Source: Burkholderiales bacterium (GTDB lineage: Bacteria; Pseudomonadota; Gammaproteobacteria; Burkholderiales; JAEUMW01). From it: a stretch of DNA of 44,432 nt. Position numbers and translations under genes: made by a program. The stretch is from positions 1 through 44,432 of the forward strand of contig JAEUMX010000277.1 in assembly GCA_016791285.1 (NCBI GenBank), given 5' to 3'. Positions 7,663-18,344 of this stretch are shown here, in pieces; the first letter of the stretch is position 1; the number at the start of each line of letters is the position of its first letter. Under the pieces are notes generated by a model, which worked only from the letters and a program-made list of their open reading frames with translations, made no database searches and had not been told where the DNA came from.

Positions 7663-8595
7663 ATGACTGCCGATGCGCACATCACGGTGCTGCGCGACGA
7701 GGCAGTCGAGGCGCTGCGTGTGCGCCCCGACGGCTGCTACGTCGATTGCACGTTCGGACGCGGTGGACACAGCCGGGCGATCCTGGCGCGCCTCGAACCA
7801 GCCGGTCGGCTCTATGCGCTGGACCGCGATCCGCAGGCGATCGCGGCCGGACGCACGCTCGCGGACCCGCGTCTTGTGCTCGTGCACAGCCCCTTCTCCC
7901 GGGTGGGAGAGGTGCTGGCGAGCCACGGGGTCGAACGTGTCGACGGCATGCTGCTCGACCTGGGCGTGTCGTCGCCGCAGCTCGAGCAGGCCGAGCGCGG
8001 ATTCAGCTTTCGGGTGGATGGGCCGCTCGACATGCGAATGGACCCCGCCACGGGGGAGAGCGCGGCGCAGTTTCTGGCGCGCGCTGCGGAGAGCGAAATC
8101 GGACAGGTGATCAGAGACTATGGCGAAGAACGGTTTGCTAAACAGATTGCAAGAGCGATTGTTGCGGCTCGAGCGCGGGAGCCTCTTCGCACAACCCGCG
8201 AGCTGGCCGCGCTCGTCGCAGCGGCCGTCCGCACGCGTGAACCTCACCAAGATCCGGCGACGCGTACGTTCCAGGCTCTCCGGATCCACGTCAACCAGGA
8301 GCTCGAGGAGCTGTCGCGCGTGCTAGCACGCAGCCTCGATCTGCTTGCGACTGGCGGCCGCCTCGTGGTGGTGAGCTTCCATTCCCTCGAGGATCGGATC
8401 GTGAAGCGCTTCATTCGTGACGCCTCGCGTCCCGGCGCGATTCCGGATCGCCTGCCGCTGCGCGCGGCCGAGATGCCGCCGCCGCGCCTCGTCGCCATCG
8501 GCAAGCCGGTGCGGGCAGCGGCGCCGGAAGTGGCGGTCAACCCGCGTGCGCGCAGTGCCGTGCTGCGCGTCGCCGAGCGCACGGCGGCAGCGTGA
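7663..8595 (+). CDS. rsmH: 16S rRNA (cytosine-1402-N4)-methyltransferase
   Basis: A 310-residue SAM-dependent methyltransferase that modifies C1402 in the 16S decoding centre. Visible family features: [13 protein letters not shown] at the N-terminus, the SAM loop [10 protein letters not shown] at about 29-38, [20 protein letters not shown], and the C-terminal [12 protein letters not shown]. Length is normal (about 310). Its stop overlaps the ftsL GTG start (GTGA at 8592-8595). Confidence 0.96.
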   Translation: MTADAHITVLRDEAVEALRVRPDGCYVDCTFGRGGHSRAILARLEPAGRLYALDRDPQAIAAGRTLADPRLVLVHSPFSRVGEVLASHGVERVDGMLLDLGVSSPQLEQAERGFSFRVDGPLDMRMDPATGESAAQFLARAAESEIGQVIRDYGEERFAKQIARAIVAARAREPLRTTRELAALVAAAVRTREPHQDPATRTFQALRIHVNQELEELSRVLARSLDLLATGGRLVVVSFHSLEDRIVKRFIRDASRPGAIPDRLPLRAAEMPPPRLVAIGKPVRAAAPEVAVNPRARSAVLRVAERTAAA

Positions 8596-8879
8596 GTCGC
8601 TTCAACGTTCTGCTATCGGTCATCGCCGTGCTGTGCGCACTCGGCGTGGTGACGAGCCAGCACCATGCGCGCAAGCTCTTCGTCGAGTTCGAGCACGAGC
8701 AGGACGTCACCCGCAGCCTCGAGATCGAGTGGGGACAGCTGCAGCTCGAACAGAGCACGTGGGCGATGCACGCCCGCGTCGAGAAGCTCGCCGCCGACCG
8801 GCTGCAGATGCGCGCCCCGCATCCGTCGAAGGTGCAGGTCGTGCCGCTCGCAACGAACGTCGCCCGCGCGGCACCGTGA
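8592..8879 (+). CDS. ftsL: Cell division protein FtsL
   Basis: A 95-residue bitopic membrane protein. A short cytoplasmic tail is followed by a transmembrane helix at about residues 4-22, then a periplasmic leucine-zipper-like coiled coil (about 25-75). FtsL forms a complex with FtsB and FtsQ and activates FtsWI. The GTG start overlaps the rsmH stop and the TGA stop overlaps the ftsI start. Identification rests on size, topology and position, because the sequence is poorly conserved. Confidence 0.92.
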   Translation: MSRFNVLLSVIAVLCALGVVTSQHHARKLFVEFEHEQDVTRSLEIEWGQLQLEQSTWAMHARVEKLAADRLQMRAPHPSKVQVVPLATNVARAAP

Positions 8880-10603
8880 ATCCTGCCGCCAACCCCGCCC
8901 TGCGGCTGCTGCTCCCCGCCTGGCGCTCGCGGGTGATGTTGATGCTGCTGCTCGCGGGCTTCGCCGTGCTCCTGGGCCGCGCGGTCTATCTGCAGGGCCT
9001 CAACAACGACTTTCTGCGCGAGCGGGGCGAGGCGCGCTATGGTCGCGTGCTCGAGATCACCGCCCACCGCGGCATCATCACCGACCGCCATGGCGAGCCG
9101 CTCGCCGTGAGCACCGCGGTCGAATCGGTGTGGGCGAGCCCCGATGACGTGCGGGCAACGCCGGAGCAGGAGCGACAACTGGCCAGGCTGCTCGGGCTCT
9201 CGGCCGACGAGTTGCGCAAGCGTCTCGAAGACAAGAGCCGCGAGTTCGTGTATCTGCGCCGGCAGATGCCGCCGGACGAGGCGGCGAAAGCGATGCGCCT
9301 GCATCTGCCGGGCGTCTTTCTGCAGCGCGAGTACCGGCGTTACTACCCGGCGGGCGAAGTCGCTTCGCACCTCGTCGGCTTCACCAGCGTCGACGAAACC
9401 GGACAGGAGGGGCTCGAGCTCACGCAGCAGCAGTGGCTCGCGGGCAAGCCGGGCAGCCGGCGCGTGATCAGGGACCGCCTCGGCCATATCGTCGAAGACG
9501 TGGAAGGAATCCGCGCGCCGCAGGAAGGACGCGATCTCAGGCTGTCCATCGACAGCAAGATCCAGTACCTCGCGTACCGTGAGCTGAAGAGCGCAGTGCT
9601 CGCCAACAAGGCGCGCGCCGGCGGCATCGTCGTGCTCGACGCCAAGAACGGCGAAGTGCTCGCGCTGGCCAACTACCCGAGCTACAACCCGAACAGCCGC
9701 GAGACGCGGGATCCGGCGCGCTACCGCAACCGTGCCGTCACCGACCTCTTCGAGCCGGGCTCGACGCTCAAGCCGTTTACCGCCGCGGCGGCGCTGGCGA
9801 GCGGCCTCTACACGCCCGATACCGTCATCCAGACGGCGCCCGGCCGGCTCGAGATCGGCCGCCAGACCATACACGACGCGCACCCCAACGGCGCGCTCAC
9901 GGTGGCACAGGTGATCCAGAAGTCGTCCAACGTCGGCGCCGCGAAGATGGCGCTCGCGCTGCCGAAGGACAAGCTGTGGGCGATGCTCTCCGGCGTGGGC
10001 TTCGGCACGCTGCCGCAAAGCGGGCTGCCGGGCGAGGTCGCGGGGCGGCTGCGCGGCCACTCGAGCTGGAAGCCGATCGAGCAGGCGACCCTGTCCTATG
10101 GCCACGGCATCTCGGTCAACCTGCTGCAACTGGCGCGTGCCTATTCCATCTTCACCAGCGACGGCGAATTGATGCCGGTCACCGTGCTGCGTACCGGCAC
10201 ACCGCCCGCGCCCCAGCGCGTGGTGGCGCCGGCAGCGGCGCTCGCCGTGCGCCGCATGCTCGAGATGGCGACCCAGCCGGGTGGAACGGCGCCGAAAGCA
10301 CAGGTTACGGGATACCGCGTTGCCGGCAAGACCGGCACGGCGCACAAGCTCGAGAACGGCGGCTATGCGCCCGACAAGTACGTCTCCTCGTTTGTCGGGT
10401 TCGCGCCGGCCTCCGATCCGCGCCTCATCGTCGCCGTGATGATCGACGAACCGCGCGCGGGTGCGTACTACGGCGGCGTGGTCGCGGCGCCGGTGTTCAG
10501 CAGCGTGATGACGGGGGCGCTGCGGCTGCTCGCCGTGCCTCCGGACGCTCCGGAGGCCCTCGGCTCGCCGCTCGACGCGCCGGAAATCCGGGAGGAAGTG
10601 TGA
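8876..10603 (+). CDS. ftsI: Peptidoglycan transpeptidase FtsI (PBP3)
   Basis: A 575-residue class B penicillin-binding protein required for septal peptidoglycan crosslinking. It has one N-terminal transmembrane helix at about 20-40, a dimerisation domain, and the transpeptidase domain. The three active-site motifs are present: STLK with the nucleophile Ser296, SSN at 350-352, and KTGT at 485-488. The GTG start at 8876 overlaps the ftsL stop (GTGA). It works with the SEDS glycosyltransferase FtsW, encoded later in the same operon. The C-terminus reaches the murE start with another 4-bp overlap. Confidence 0.96.
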   Translation: MNPAANPALRLLLPAWRSRVMLMLLLAGFAVLLGRAVYLQGLNNDFLRERGEARYGRVLEITAHRGIITDRHGEPLAVSTAVESVWASPDDVRATPEQERQLARLLGLSADELRKRLEDKSREFVYLRRQMPPDEAAKAMRLHLPGVFLQREYRRYYPAGEVASHLVGFTSVDETGQEGLELTQQQWLAGKPGSRRVIRDRLGHIVEDVEGIRAPQEGRDLRLSIDSKIQYLAYRELKSAVLANKARAGGIVVLDAKNGEVLALANYPSYNPNSRETRDPARYRNRAVTDLFEPGSTLKPFTAAAALASGLYTPDTVIQTAPGRLEIGRQTIHDAHPNGALTVAQVIQKSSNVGAAKMALALPKDKLWAMLSGVGFGTLPQSGLPGEVAGRLRGHSSWKPIEQATLSYGHGISVNLLQLARAYSIFTSDGELMPVTVLRTGTPPAPQRVVAPAAALAVRRMLEMATQPGGTAPKAQVTGYRVAGKTGTAHKLENGGYAPDKYVSSFVGFAPASDPRLIVAVMIDEPRAGAYYGGVVAAPVFSSVMTGALRLLAVPPDAPEALGSPLDAPEIREEV

Positions 10604-12123
10604 GGCCGCGCGCGACGATGAGCGCCCCGCGTCGGCTCGATCCGGCGGCGCTGGCCGCACTCGGCATGCCTGTGACCCGGCTGGAGGCTGACAGCCGCCG
10701 GGTACGGCGCGGCGACACCTTCGTCGCGTGTCCGGGCACCCGGCACGACGGCCGCGACTTCATCCCGCAGGCGCTCGCGTCCGGAGCTGCATCCGTCCTC
10801 TGGGACGCCGACGGGTTTGGCTGGCGTCGCGACTGGCGGGTCCCCAATCTCGGCATCCCGCGGCTCCAGGCCCGCATCGGCGAGCTCGCCGCGGCGCTCA
10901 ACGGCCACCCATCGCGTGCGTTGTGGATGGTGGGCGTGACCGGCACCAACGGCAAGACTTCCTGCAGCCACTGGCTCGCCCAGTCGCTCACCCGCTGCGG
11001 GCGGCGCACCGGCGTCATCGGCACGCTGGGCAATGGCTTTACGGGCGCGCTCGACACCGCCACCCACACCACGCCGGATGCCATCGCGCTGCAGGCGCTG
11101 TGCGCGGACTTCGTGGCGCGCGGCGCCCAGGGCGTGGCGATGGAAGTGTCGTCGCACGGGCTCGAGCAGGGGCGCGTGAACGGCACCGAGTTCGACGTCG
11201 CGATGCTGACGAACCTGACCCGCGACCACCTCGACTATCACACGACGATGCGCCGGTACCGGACGGCGAAGGCGAAGCTCTTCCGCTTTCCCACGCTCAA
11301 GCACGCCGTCCTGAACCTGGACGACGACTTCGGCGTCGCGCTCGCCGCGCAACTCGCGTCCAGGAAGGTAGGCGTGATCGGCTACGGCTTCCGGCGCGGG
11401 ATCGGCGCGCCGCGCACGGTGTGGCGGATACGCGGCAGCAAGTTGAGCGTCGCGGAGGCCGGCATCGGCTTCGACGTCACGAGTCCCTGGGGTCGCGCCC
11501 GGCTCGAGAGTCCGCACCTCGGGCGCTTCAACGCAGCGAACCTGCTCGGCTGCCTCGCCGTCCTGCTTGCCTCGGACGTGCCGCTCGCGCAGGCCGTGGC
11601 GGCGCTCGCCAGGGTCGGCCAGATTCCCGGTCGCGTCCAGCGCCTGGGCGGCAACGGGCGTCCGCTCGTGGTCGTCGACTATGCGCACACGCCGGATGCA
11701 CTGGAGAAGGTACTGGGCACGCTGCGCGAGCTCCTGCCCAGGGCGCAGCGCGCCGAGCCCGGCGCTCGCCTCTTCTGCATCTTCGGCTGCGGCGGCGACC
11801 GCGATGCCGGCAAGCGGCCGTTGATGGGGGAAGTGGCGACCCGTCTCGCGCACGAGGTGATCGTCACCAGCGACAATCCGCGCCGCGAGGACCCGCGCGC
11901 GATCATCGAGCAGATCATCGCCGGCGCGCGCGCGAACTACCACGTGATCGAGGATCGCGCGAGCGCCATCGCCGAAGGCATCGGGCGCGCGCGACCGGGC
12001 GACATCGTGCTGATCGCCGGCAAGGGACACGAGCCCTACCAGGAGATCGGCAGCGAACGGCTGCCCTTCAGCGATGCGGAAGTCGCGCGGGTCGCGCTCG
12101 ACGACGGCGGGGTGGGGACGTGA
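10600..12123 (+). CDS. murE: UDP-MurNAc-tripeptide synthetase (meso-diaminopimelate-adding)
   Basis: A 507-residue Mur ligase that adds meso-diaminopimelate to UDP-MurNAc-L-Ala-D-Glu in the cytoplasm. The ATP loop GTNGKT is at about residues 115-120. DNPR at about 425-428 is the motif associated with meso-DAP selection, as expected for a Gram-negative wall. The GTG at 10600 overlaps the ftsI stop (GTGA) and follows GGAGG; the ATG at 10618 is an alternative, six codons shorter. The stop overlaps the murF start. Confidence 0.96.
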   Translation: MRPRATMSAPRRLDPAALAALGMPVTRLEADSRRVRRGDTFVACPGTRHDGRDFIPQALASGAASVLWDADGFGWRRDWRVPNLGIPRLQARIGELAAALNGHPSRALWMVGVTGTNGKTSCSHWLAQSLTRCGRRTGVIGTLGNGFTGALDTATHTTPDAIALQALCADFVARGAQGVAMEVSSHGLEQGRVNGTEFDVAMLTNLTRDHLDYHTTMRRYRTAKAKLFRFPTLKHAVLNLDDDFGVALAAQLASRKVGVIGYGFRRGIGAPRTVWRIRGSKLSVAEAGIGFDVTSPWGRARLESPHLGRFNAANLLGCLAVLLASDVPLAQAVAALARVGQIPGRVQRLGGNGRPLVVVDYAHTPDALEKVLGTLRELLPRAQRAEPGARLFCIFGCGGDRDAGKRPLMGEVATRLAHEVIVTSDNPRREDPRAIIEQIIAGARANYHVIEDRASAIAEGIGRARPGDIVLIAGKGHEPYQEIGSERLPFSDAEVARVALDDGGVGT

Positions 12124-13523
12124 GCGTATCCGTCATGACCCTGAGCGAGGCGGCGCGCGCGATGCAGGCGCAGTTCGCCGGACGCGACGCGCCGTTCGCG
12201 CGGGTTTCGACCGACACGCGCACGGTGGCAAGCGGTGAGCTCTTCTTCGCCCTGCATGGCAGCCGCTTCGACGGCGCGCAGTTCGTGCCCGAAGCGCTCG
12301 CGAAGGGCGCGCTGGCCGCGGTGGTGGGCCGCGGCGCGCTCGACCGGCTGGCACGGGTGGCGCGCGATCGGCTCCTGCCGGTCGATGATGCGCGGCTCGC
12401 GCTCGGCCGGCTCGGCGCCTACTGGCGCGGCCGCTACGCCAATCCGCTGCTGGCGTTGACGGGCAGCAACGGCAAGACCACGGTCAAGGAGATGATCGCC
12501 GCCATCCTCGGCGTCGCCGCCGGAGGCGCGGACCGCGTGCTCGCGACCATCGGCAATCTCAACAACGACATCGGCGTGCCGCTCACGCTGCTGGGCCTCG
12601 CGCCGGCGCACCACTACGCGGTCGTGGAAATGGGGATGAACCACGCCGGCGAGATCCGCTATCTGTCGACGCTCGCGCGCCCCGATGTGGCGCTCATCAA
12701 CAACGCCGGAACCGCGCACCTGGAGAACCTGGGCTCGCGGCAGGCAATCGCGCAGGCGAAAGCGGAGATCTTCGCGGGCCTCAAACCCGAAGGCACGGCG
12801 GTGATCAACGCGGACGACCATTTCGCACCCCTGTGGCACAAGGCCGCAGGCGCCTGCCGTCAGATTTCCTTCGCGCTGGACCGGCAGGCGGACGTGCACG
12901 GCAAGTGCGCGCTGCGCGCCGACGGCAGCGCGCTCGTGCTCGATACGCCCCGCGGCCGCGGCACCGTGGACATTGCGGTGGCCGGCGAGCACAACGCGCG
13001 CAACGCGCTCGCCGCAGCCGCGGCGGCGGTTGCCCTGGAGATCGGCATCGATGCGATCGTCGCCGGGCTTGCTGGCTACCGCGGCGTGAAGGGCCGTCTG
13101 CAGCCGAAGGCGGGCGCGGCCGGCGCGCGCCTCATCGACGACACCTACAACGCCAATCCCGATTCCGTGGCGGCCGCGATCTCGGTGCTGGCGGCCGCGC
13201 CCGGCCGCCGCCTGCTGGTGCTGGGCGACATGGGCGAGCTCGGCCCGGATGCGCCCGCGCTGCATGCCGAGGTCGGCGCGTTCGCAAAGGCCGCAGGGAT
13301 CGACACGCTCTTCGCGCTCGGTTCGCTCTCGGCGCACGCGGTCGCGGCGTTCGGCGCCGGAGCGCATCACTGCGACAGTCTGCAGGCGCTGGTGAGCGCC
13401 GTGCGCCCCGAGCTCGGGCCGCAGGTGACCGTGCTCGTCAAGGGCTCGCGCTTCATGCAGATGGAGCGCGCGGTGGCGGCGCTCACCGCGCCGTCGGTAC
13501 CGGACCACCGCGCGGAGCCCTAG
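12120..13523 (+). CDS. murF: UDP-MurNAc-tripeptide:D-Ala-D-Ala ligase
   Basis: A 467-residue Mur ligase that adds the D-Ala-D-Ala dipeptide, made by the Ddl encoded further down, to complete the pentapeptide. The ATP loop TGSNGKTT starts at about residue 114. Also visible are [24 protein letters not shown] and [10 protein letters not shown]. The GTG at 12120 overlaps the murE stop; an ATG at 12135 is a possible later start. The TAG stop is only 2 bp before mraY. Confidence 0.96.
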   Translation: MSVSVMTLSEAARAMQAQFAGRDAPFARVSTDTRTVASGELFFALHGSRFDGAQFVPEALAKGALAAVVGRGALDRLARVARDRLLPVDDARLALGRLGAYWRGRYANPLLALTGSNGKTTVKEMIAAILGVAAGGADRVLATIGNLNNDIGVPLTLLGLAPAHHYAVVEMGMNHAGEIRYLSTLARPDVALINNAGTAHLENLGSRQAIAQAKAEIFAGLKPEGTAVINADDHFAPLWHKAAGACRQISFALDRQADVHGKCALRADGSALVLDTPRGRGTVDIAVAGEHNARNALAAAAAAVALEIGIDAIVAGLAGYRGVKGRLQPKAGAAGARLIDDTYNANPDSVAAAISVLAAAPGRRLLVLGDMGELGPDAPALHAEVGAFAKAAGIDTLFALGSLSAHAVAAFGAGAHHCDSLQALVSAVRPELGPQVTVLVKGSRFMQMERAVAALTAPSVPDHRAEP

Positions 13524-13525
13524 CG

Positions 13526-14611
13526 ATGCTGTTGCTGCTTGCCGAATGGATCGGACAGGACGTGCGTGCCTTCAACGTGTTCTCCTACATCACGCTGCGG
13601 GCGGTGCTGGCGGCGCTCACTTCGCTCGGCATCTCCTTCATCGTCGGCCCGGCAATGATCCGCCAGCTGACGGCGTACAAGATCGGGCAGTCGGTGCGCG
13701 ACGACGGTCCCCAGACCCACCTCGCCAAGGCCGGCACGCCGACCATGGGCGGGGCGCTGATCCTGGTCGCCATCGCGATCACCACACTGCTGTGGGGCGA
13801 TCCCGCGAACCGGTTCATCTGGGTGGTGCTGGGGGTGACGCTCGGCTTCGGCGCCATCGGCTGGATCGACGACTATCGCAAGGTCGTGCACCGCAATCCG
13901 AAGGGTCTGTCGGCGCGCGCGAAGTACTTCTGGCAGTCGCTGATCGGCCTTGGCGCCGCGCTCTTTCTCGCCTTCAGCACCAACCTGCCGGCGCAGACGG
14001 AGTTCATCGTGCCGTTCTTCAAGAACATCGCGTACCCGCTGGGCGCGATCGGGTTCGTCACGCTCACCTATTTCGTCATCGTCGGCAGCAGCAACGCCGT
14101 CAACCTCACCGATGGGCTGGACGGGCTCGCCATCATGCCCACCGTGATGGTCGCCGTGGGCCTGGGCGTGTTCGCCTATGTCACCGGCAACATGGTGTTC
14201 TCCAAGTATCTCGGCTTCCCGCACATTCCCGGCGCCGGCGAGCTCACCGTGGTGTGCGCGGCGATCGCGGGGGCGGGGCTCGGCTTCCTCTGGTTCAACG
14301 CGTATCCGGCGGAAGTCTTCATGGGCGATGTCGGCGCGCTCGCGCTCGGCGCGGCGCTCGGCGTGATGGCGGTCATCGTGCGGCAGGAGATCGTGCTCCT
14401 GGTGATGGGCGGCGTGTTCGTCGTGGAGACGCTCTCGGTGGTGCTGCAGGTCGCGTCGTTCAAGCTCACCGGCAAGCGCATCTTCCGCATGGCGCCGCTG
14501 CACCACCACTTCGAGCTCAAGGGCTGGAAAGAAAACCAGGTCGTGGTGCGCTTCTGGATCATCAGCATGATCCTGGTGCTGATCGGGCTCTCGACGCTGA
14601 AGCTGCGGTGA
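13526..14611 (+). CDS. mraY: Phospho-MurNAc-pentapeptide transferase MraY
   Basis: A 361-residue polytopic inner-membrane enzyme with about ten transmembrane helices that makes lipid I from UDP-MurNAc-pentapeptide and undecaprenyl phosphate. Key motifs are GTPTMGG, the catalytic pair in [27 protein letters not shown] and the histidine cluster PLHHHFE near the C-terminus. Length is typical (360). It overlaps murD by a single base at TGATG. Confidence 0.97.
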   Translation: MLLLLAEWIGQDVRAFNVFSYITLRAVLAALTSLGISFIVGPAMIRQLTAYKIGQSVRDDGPQTHLAKAGTPTMGGALILVAIAITTLLWGDPANRFIWVVLGVTLGFGAIGWIDDYRKVVHRNPKGLSARAKYFWQSLIGLGAALFLAFSTNLPAQTEFIVPFFKNIAYPLGAIGFVTLTYFVIVGSSNAVNLTDGLDGLAIMPTVMVAVGLGVFAYVTGNMVFSKYLGFPHIPGAGELTVVCAAIAGAGLGFLWFNAYPAEVFMGDVGALALGAALGVMAVIVRQEIVLLVMGGVFVVETLSVVLQVASFKLTGKRIFRMAPLHHHFELKGWKENQVVVRFWIISMILVLIGLSTLKLR

Positions 14612-16038
14612 TGGGCGCGGGATTCGAGGCGCGGCGCTTTGGCTGGGCAGTCAGGACGGGGCGATTGGAGCTGAACGGAAAAAAGGCATTGGTGCTCGGG
14701 CTCGGTGACACGGGCCTGTCGATGGCGCGCTGGCTCGCGCGGCGCGGCGCAGCCGTGCGCGTGGCCGATACGCGCGCTGCTCCGCCGCGCGCGGCGGAGC
14801 TCGCGCGCGCGTTGCCGCAGGCGATTCTCGACACCGGTGCGTGGCGCGACTCGAGCTTCGAGGCGGCCGAGCTGATCGCGATCAGTCCCGGCATTGCCGT
14901 GCGGGAACCGGCGATCGCCCGTGCCCGCGCGCGCGGTGTCCCGGTGTGGGGCGATGTCGAGCTGTTCGCGCAGGCCGTTCAGGCGCAGGCGCGTCCGCGC
15001 ATCCTCGCCATCACCGGCACCAACGGCAAGACCACCGTCACCGCAATGACCGGGGCGCTTTGCCGCGCGGCGGGGCTCGACGCCTGCGTGGCCGGCAACA
15101 TCGCGCCGCCGGTGCTGGATGCGCTGATGGCGCGCGAAGACGCCGGCACGCTGCCCGACGTCTGGGTGATCGAGCTCTCCAGCTTTCAGCTCGAGACCAC
15201 GTACAGCCTGAACGCCGCTGCCGCGGTCGTGCTGAACATCACGCAGGACCACTGCGACCGCTATCACGGCATGGAGGACTACGCCGCCGCGAAGGCGCGC
15301 GTCTTCCACGGCACCGGCATTCAGATCGTGAACCGCGATGACCCGTACAGCCGCAGCATGCGCCAGCCCGCCCGCCGTGCCTTCACCTTCGGCCTGGGCG
15401 AGCCCGAGCGCAGGGGCGATTGGGGCATCGCCGAGCGGGCCGGGCGCGCCTGGCTCGCGGAGAATGGCGATCGCTTCCTGCCGGTCGACGCACTGCGCGT
15501 GACGGGCCTGCAGAACGCGGCCAACGCGCTCGCTGCGCTCGCGCTGTGCCGCGCCATCGACCTGCCCTATCCGCCGCTGATCGACGGTCTGCGCGCCTTC
15601 AGCGGGCTGCCGCACCGGGTCGAGCGCGTGGCCGAGATCCGCGGCGTGGTCTTCGTCGACGACTCGAAGGGCACCAACGTCGGCGCCACCGTGGCGGCGC
15701 TCACGGGCATGGGCCGGCCATCGGTGCTGATCGCGGGCGGCGACGGCAAGGGGCAGGACTTCGCGCCGCTCGCCGCGGCAGTGGCTGCGCATGCGCGCGC
15801 GGTCGTGCTGATCGGCCGCGACGGCCCCGCGATCGGACGGGCGCTGGCAGGCGGCAGCGTACCCATGCTGACGGCGACGACCCTGCCGGAAGCCGTCGAG
15901 CGCGCGTTCGAGGCGGCGCAGCCGGGCGATGCGGTGCTGCTCTCGCCGGCCTGCGCGAGCTTCGACATGTTCCGCAACTACGAGCATCGGGCCGCAGTGT
16001 TCGTGGCCGCGGTGCGTGCGCTGGAGTCGCGGTCGTGA
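14611..16038 (+). CDS. murD: UDP-MurNAc-L-Ala:D-Glu ligase
   Basis: A 475-residue Mur ligase that adds D-glutamate to UDP-MurNAc-L-Ala. The N-terminal Rossmann-like domain has [15 protein letters not shown]; the ATP loop GTNGKTT starts at about residue 136. The central domain has [10 protein letters not shown] and the C-terminal domain [11 protein letters not shown]. The ATG at 14611 gives an N-terminus about 20 residues longer than the conserved core, so a later start cannot be excluded. Stop overlaps the ftsW GTG. Confidence 0.95.
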   Translation: MGAGFEARRFGWAVRTGRLELNGKKALVLGLGDTGLSMARWLARRGAAVRVADTRAAPPRAAELARALPQAILDTGAWRDSSFEAAELIAISPGIAVREPAIARARARGVPVWGDVELFAQAVQAQARPRILAITGTNGKTTVTAMTGALCRAAGLDACVAGNIAPPVLDALMAREDAGTLPDVWVIELSSFQLETTYSLNAAAAVVLNITQDHCDRYHGMEDYAAAKARVFHGTGIQIVNRDDPYSRSMRQPARRAFTFGLGEPERRGDWGIAERAGRAWLAENGDRFLPVDALRVTGLQNAANALAALALCRAIDLPYPPLIDGLRAFSGLPHRVERVAEIRGVVFVDDSKGTNVGATVAALTGMGRPSVLIAGGDGKGQDFAPLAAAVAAHARAVVLIGRDGPAIGRALAGGSVPMLTATTLPEAVERAFEAAQPGDAVLLSPACASFDMFRNYEHRAAVFVAAVRALESRS

Positions 16039-17231
16039 ATGCCGGCGCGCCCTCCATCACCGGCTGGAAGCAGACCGCACCCATGGCCGAGCACGATCCG
16101 GCGCTCGTGTGGTCGGCGCTCGCGCTGCTGCTCATCGGACTGGTGATGGTCTACTCGTCCTCCATCGCGACGGCGGAGGCGAGCAAGTACACGAGCTACC
16201 AGGCGAGCTATTTTCTGCTGCGGCAGGCACTGTTCCTCGGGGTCGGGTTCGCCGTGGGCGTCGTCGCCTACCAGATCCCGCTCGCCACCTGGCAGCGCGT
16301 CGCGCCCTACTGCTTCCTGTGCGCCGCGGCGCTCCTCGTCCTGGTGCTGATTCCGGGCGTGGGCCGCGAGGTGAACGGCGCGCGGCGCTGGCTGCCGCTA
16401 GGCATCGTGAACCTGCAGCCCTCCGAGCTGATGAAGCTCGCAGTCGTCCTCTACGCGGCGGACTACACGGTGCGCAAGGCGGCGCACATGGCGAGCCTGC
16501 GCAAGGGGTTCGCGCCGATGTTCCTGGTGATGCTCGCGACCGGCTGTCTGCTGCTGCTGGAGCCGGACTTCGGTGCGTTCGCGGTGATCACGCTGATCGC
16601 CATGGGCATTCTCTTTCTGGGCGGGATGAACTGGCGGCTCTTCGTCGGGCTGATCGCGATGCTCGCCGTGGGATTCGTCGTGCTGATCGTGACTTCGCCC
16701 TATCGCATGCAGCGCATCTGGGCCTTCCTGGACCCGTGGGCGGACCCCTACGGCAAGGGCTACCAGCTCTCCCACGCGCTCATCGCGTTCGGGCGCGGCG
16801 AATGGCTCGGGGTGGGTCTGGGCAGCAGTGTGGAGAAGCTCTTCTATCTGCCGGAGGCGCACACCGATTTTCTGCTCGCGGTGATCGGCGAGGAACTCGG
16901 CTTCCTCGGGACCGCGACGGTGATCGCGCTCTTCGCGCTGCTCGCGATGCGTGCCTTTGCCATCGGCAACCGCGCGGCGAGCATCGAGCGCTATTACTCC
17001 GCCCTGGTGGCGCAGGGCATCGGGCTTTGGCTCTCGGTGCAGGCCGTCATCAACATGGGCGTGAACATGGGGTTGCTGCCGACCAAGGGGCTGACGCTGC
17101 CGCTGCTCTCGTTCGGCGGCAGCGGGCTGATGGCCAACTGCGTCGCGCTCGCCATCCTGCTGCGCGTCGACTACGAGGTGCGGCAGCTGATGGGAGGGCG
17201 GAGCAGGTCTGGCGTGAGGCGAGAGGCGTGA
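16035..17231 (+). CDS. ftsW: SEDS peptidoglycan glycosyltransferase FtsW
   Basis: A 398-residue polytopic SEDS-family glycosyltransferase that polymerises lipid II at the septum together with FtsI. Signature stretches are [12 protein letters not shown] after the first helix, the [10 protein letters not shown] loop, [18 protein letters not shown], and the C-terminal [19 protein letters not shown]. The GTG start overlaps the murD stop. The last several codons and the stop lie in a 7-bp tandem repeat (17211-17266), so the C-terminal tail [12 protein letters not shown] is partly repeat-encoded. Confidence 0.96.
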   Translation: MNAGAPSITGWKQTAPMAEHDPALVWSALALLLIGLVMVYSSSIATAEASKYTSYQASYFLLRQALFLGVGFAVGVVAYQIPLATWQRVAPYCFLCAAALLVLVLIPGVGREVNGARRWLPLGIVNLQPSELMKLAVVLYAADYTVRKAAHMASLRKGFAPMFLVMLATGCLLLLEPDFGAFAVITLIAMGILFLGGMNWRLFVGLIAMLAVGFVVLIVTSPYRMQRIWAFLDPWADPYGKGYQLSHALIAFGRGEWLGVGLGSSVEKLFYLPEAHTDFLLAVIGEELGFLGTATVIALFALLAMRAFAIGNRAASIERYYSALVAQGIGLWLSVQAVINMGVNMGLLPTKGLTLPLLSFGGSGLMANCVALAILLRVDYEVRQLMGGRSRSGVRREA

Positions 17232-17266
17232 GGGGTGAGGCGTGAGGGGTGAGGCGGACAGCGTGA
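17211..17266 (+). repeat. Heptanucleotide tandem repeat across the ftsW-murG junction
   Basis: About eight consecutive 7-bp units of the form GGCGTGA: exact at 17211, 17225 and 17239; GGGGTGA at 17232 and 17246; diverged at 17218, 17253 and 17260. The array covers the ftsW stop codon and most of the 51-bp spacer before the murG GTG at 17283. Seven is not a multiple of three, so copy-number change would shift the ftsW tail frame. Confidence 0.85.
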
Positions 17267-17282
17267 GGCACACGAGCGAGTC

Positions 17283-18344
17283 GTGGCGAGGACGATCCTG
17301 ATCATGGCGGGCGGCACGGGCGGACATGTCTTCCCAGCGTTGGCGGTCGCCGAGGAGATGCGCGGCCGCGGCTGGAACGTGGTGTGGCTGGGCGCGGAAG
17401 GCGGCATGGAGACAACACTCGTGCCGCAGCACGGTTTCGCCATGGAGACGATCCGCTTTCGCGGCGTGCGCGGCAAGGGCTTGCTGCGCTGGGCCCTGCT
17501 GCCGCTCGCGCTGCTCGTGGCGTTCTGGCAGAGCGCACGCGTGATCTTCCGTGTGCGGCCCGACATCGTGCTCGGCATGGGCGGCTTCGCAGCCTTTCCG
17601 GGCGGGATGATGGCGTCGTTCCTGAACCGCCCGTTCGTGATCCACGAGCAGAACGCCATTCCGGGGCTTGCGAACAGGGTGCTCGCACAGGTGGCCGATC
17701 GCGCCTACGCAGCCTTTCCCGGGGCGCTGCGCAAGTCGCACTGGAGCGGCAACCCGGTGCGCGCCGAGATCGCGGCCGTGGCGCCGCCGGCCGAGCGCTT
17801 CACGGGTCGCGCCGGTCCGCTGCGGCTCTTCGTGGTCGGCGGCAGTCTCGGGGCGCAGGCGCTGAACGCGGCGGTGCCGCGGGCGCTCGCGCTGCTGCCG
17901 GAAGCCGAGCGCCCCACGGTGACCCATCAGGCCGGGGTGAAGCACATCGAGGCGCTCCGGCAGCACTACGCAGAGGCCGGCGTTGCCGGGGAGCTGCTGC
18001 CCTTCGTGGACGACATGGCGCGGCGGTACGCGCAGGCCGATCTCGTCGTCTGCAGGTCGGGGGCGACCACCGTGGCCGAGCTCGCCTGCGCCGGCGTCGC
18101 AAGCATTCTCGTGCCCTTCCCGTTCGCTACCGACGACCACCAGACGGCGAACGCGAAATTTCTGTCGGAGCGCGGGGCCGCCGTGCTGGTGCCGCAGCCG
18201 GAGCTCACGCCGGAGCGACTCGCGGCGCTGCTGCGCTCGCTCGACCGCAGGCAGCTGCTCGAGATGGCGATCAAGGCGCGCCAGCTCGCGAAGCCCGATG
18301 CGGCGAAAGTCGTGGCCGACGGCTGCGTGGAGCTTGCGCCGTGA
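17283..18344 (+). CDS. murG: UDP-GlcNAc:lipid I N-acetylglucosaminyltransferase
   Basis: A 353-residue GT-B enzyme that converts lipid I to lipid II on the cytoplasmic face of the membrane. It has the glycine loop [15 protein letters not shown] at the N-terminus, [32 protein letters not shown] and the UDP-GlcNAc region [12 protein letters not shown]. The GTG at 17283 is the only start that keeps the conserved N-terminus. It is the only dcw gene here separated from its predecessor by repeat sequence. Its stop overlaps the murC GTG. Confidence 0.97.
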   Translation: MARTILIMAGGTGGHVFPALAVAEEMRGRGWNVVWLGAEGGMETTLVPQHGFAMETIRFRGVRGKGLLRWALLPLALLVAFWQSARVIFRVRPDIVLGMGGFAAFPGGMMASFLNRPFVIHEQNAIPGLANRVLAQVADRAYAAFPGALRKSHWSGNPVRAEIAAVAPPAERFTGRAGPLRLFVVGGSLGAQALNAAVPRALALLPEAERPTVTHQAGVKHIEALRQHYAEAGVAGELLPFVDDMARRYAQADLVVCRSGATTVAELACAGVASILVPFPFATDDHQTANAKFLSERGAAVLVPQPELTPERLAALLRSLDRRQLLEMAIKARQLAKPDAAKVVADGCVELAP

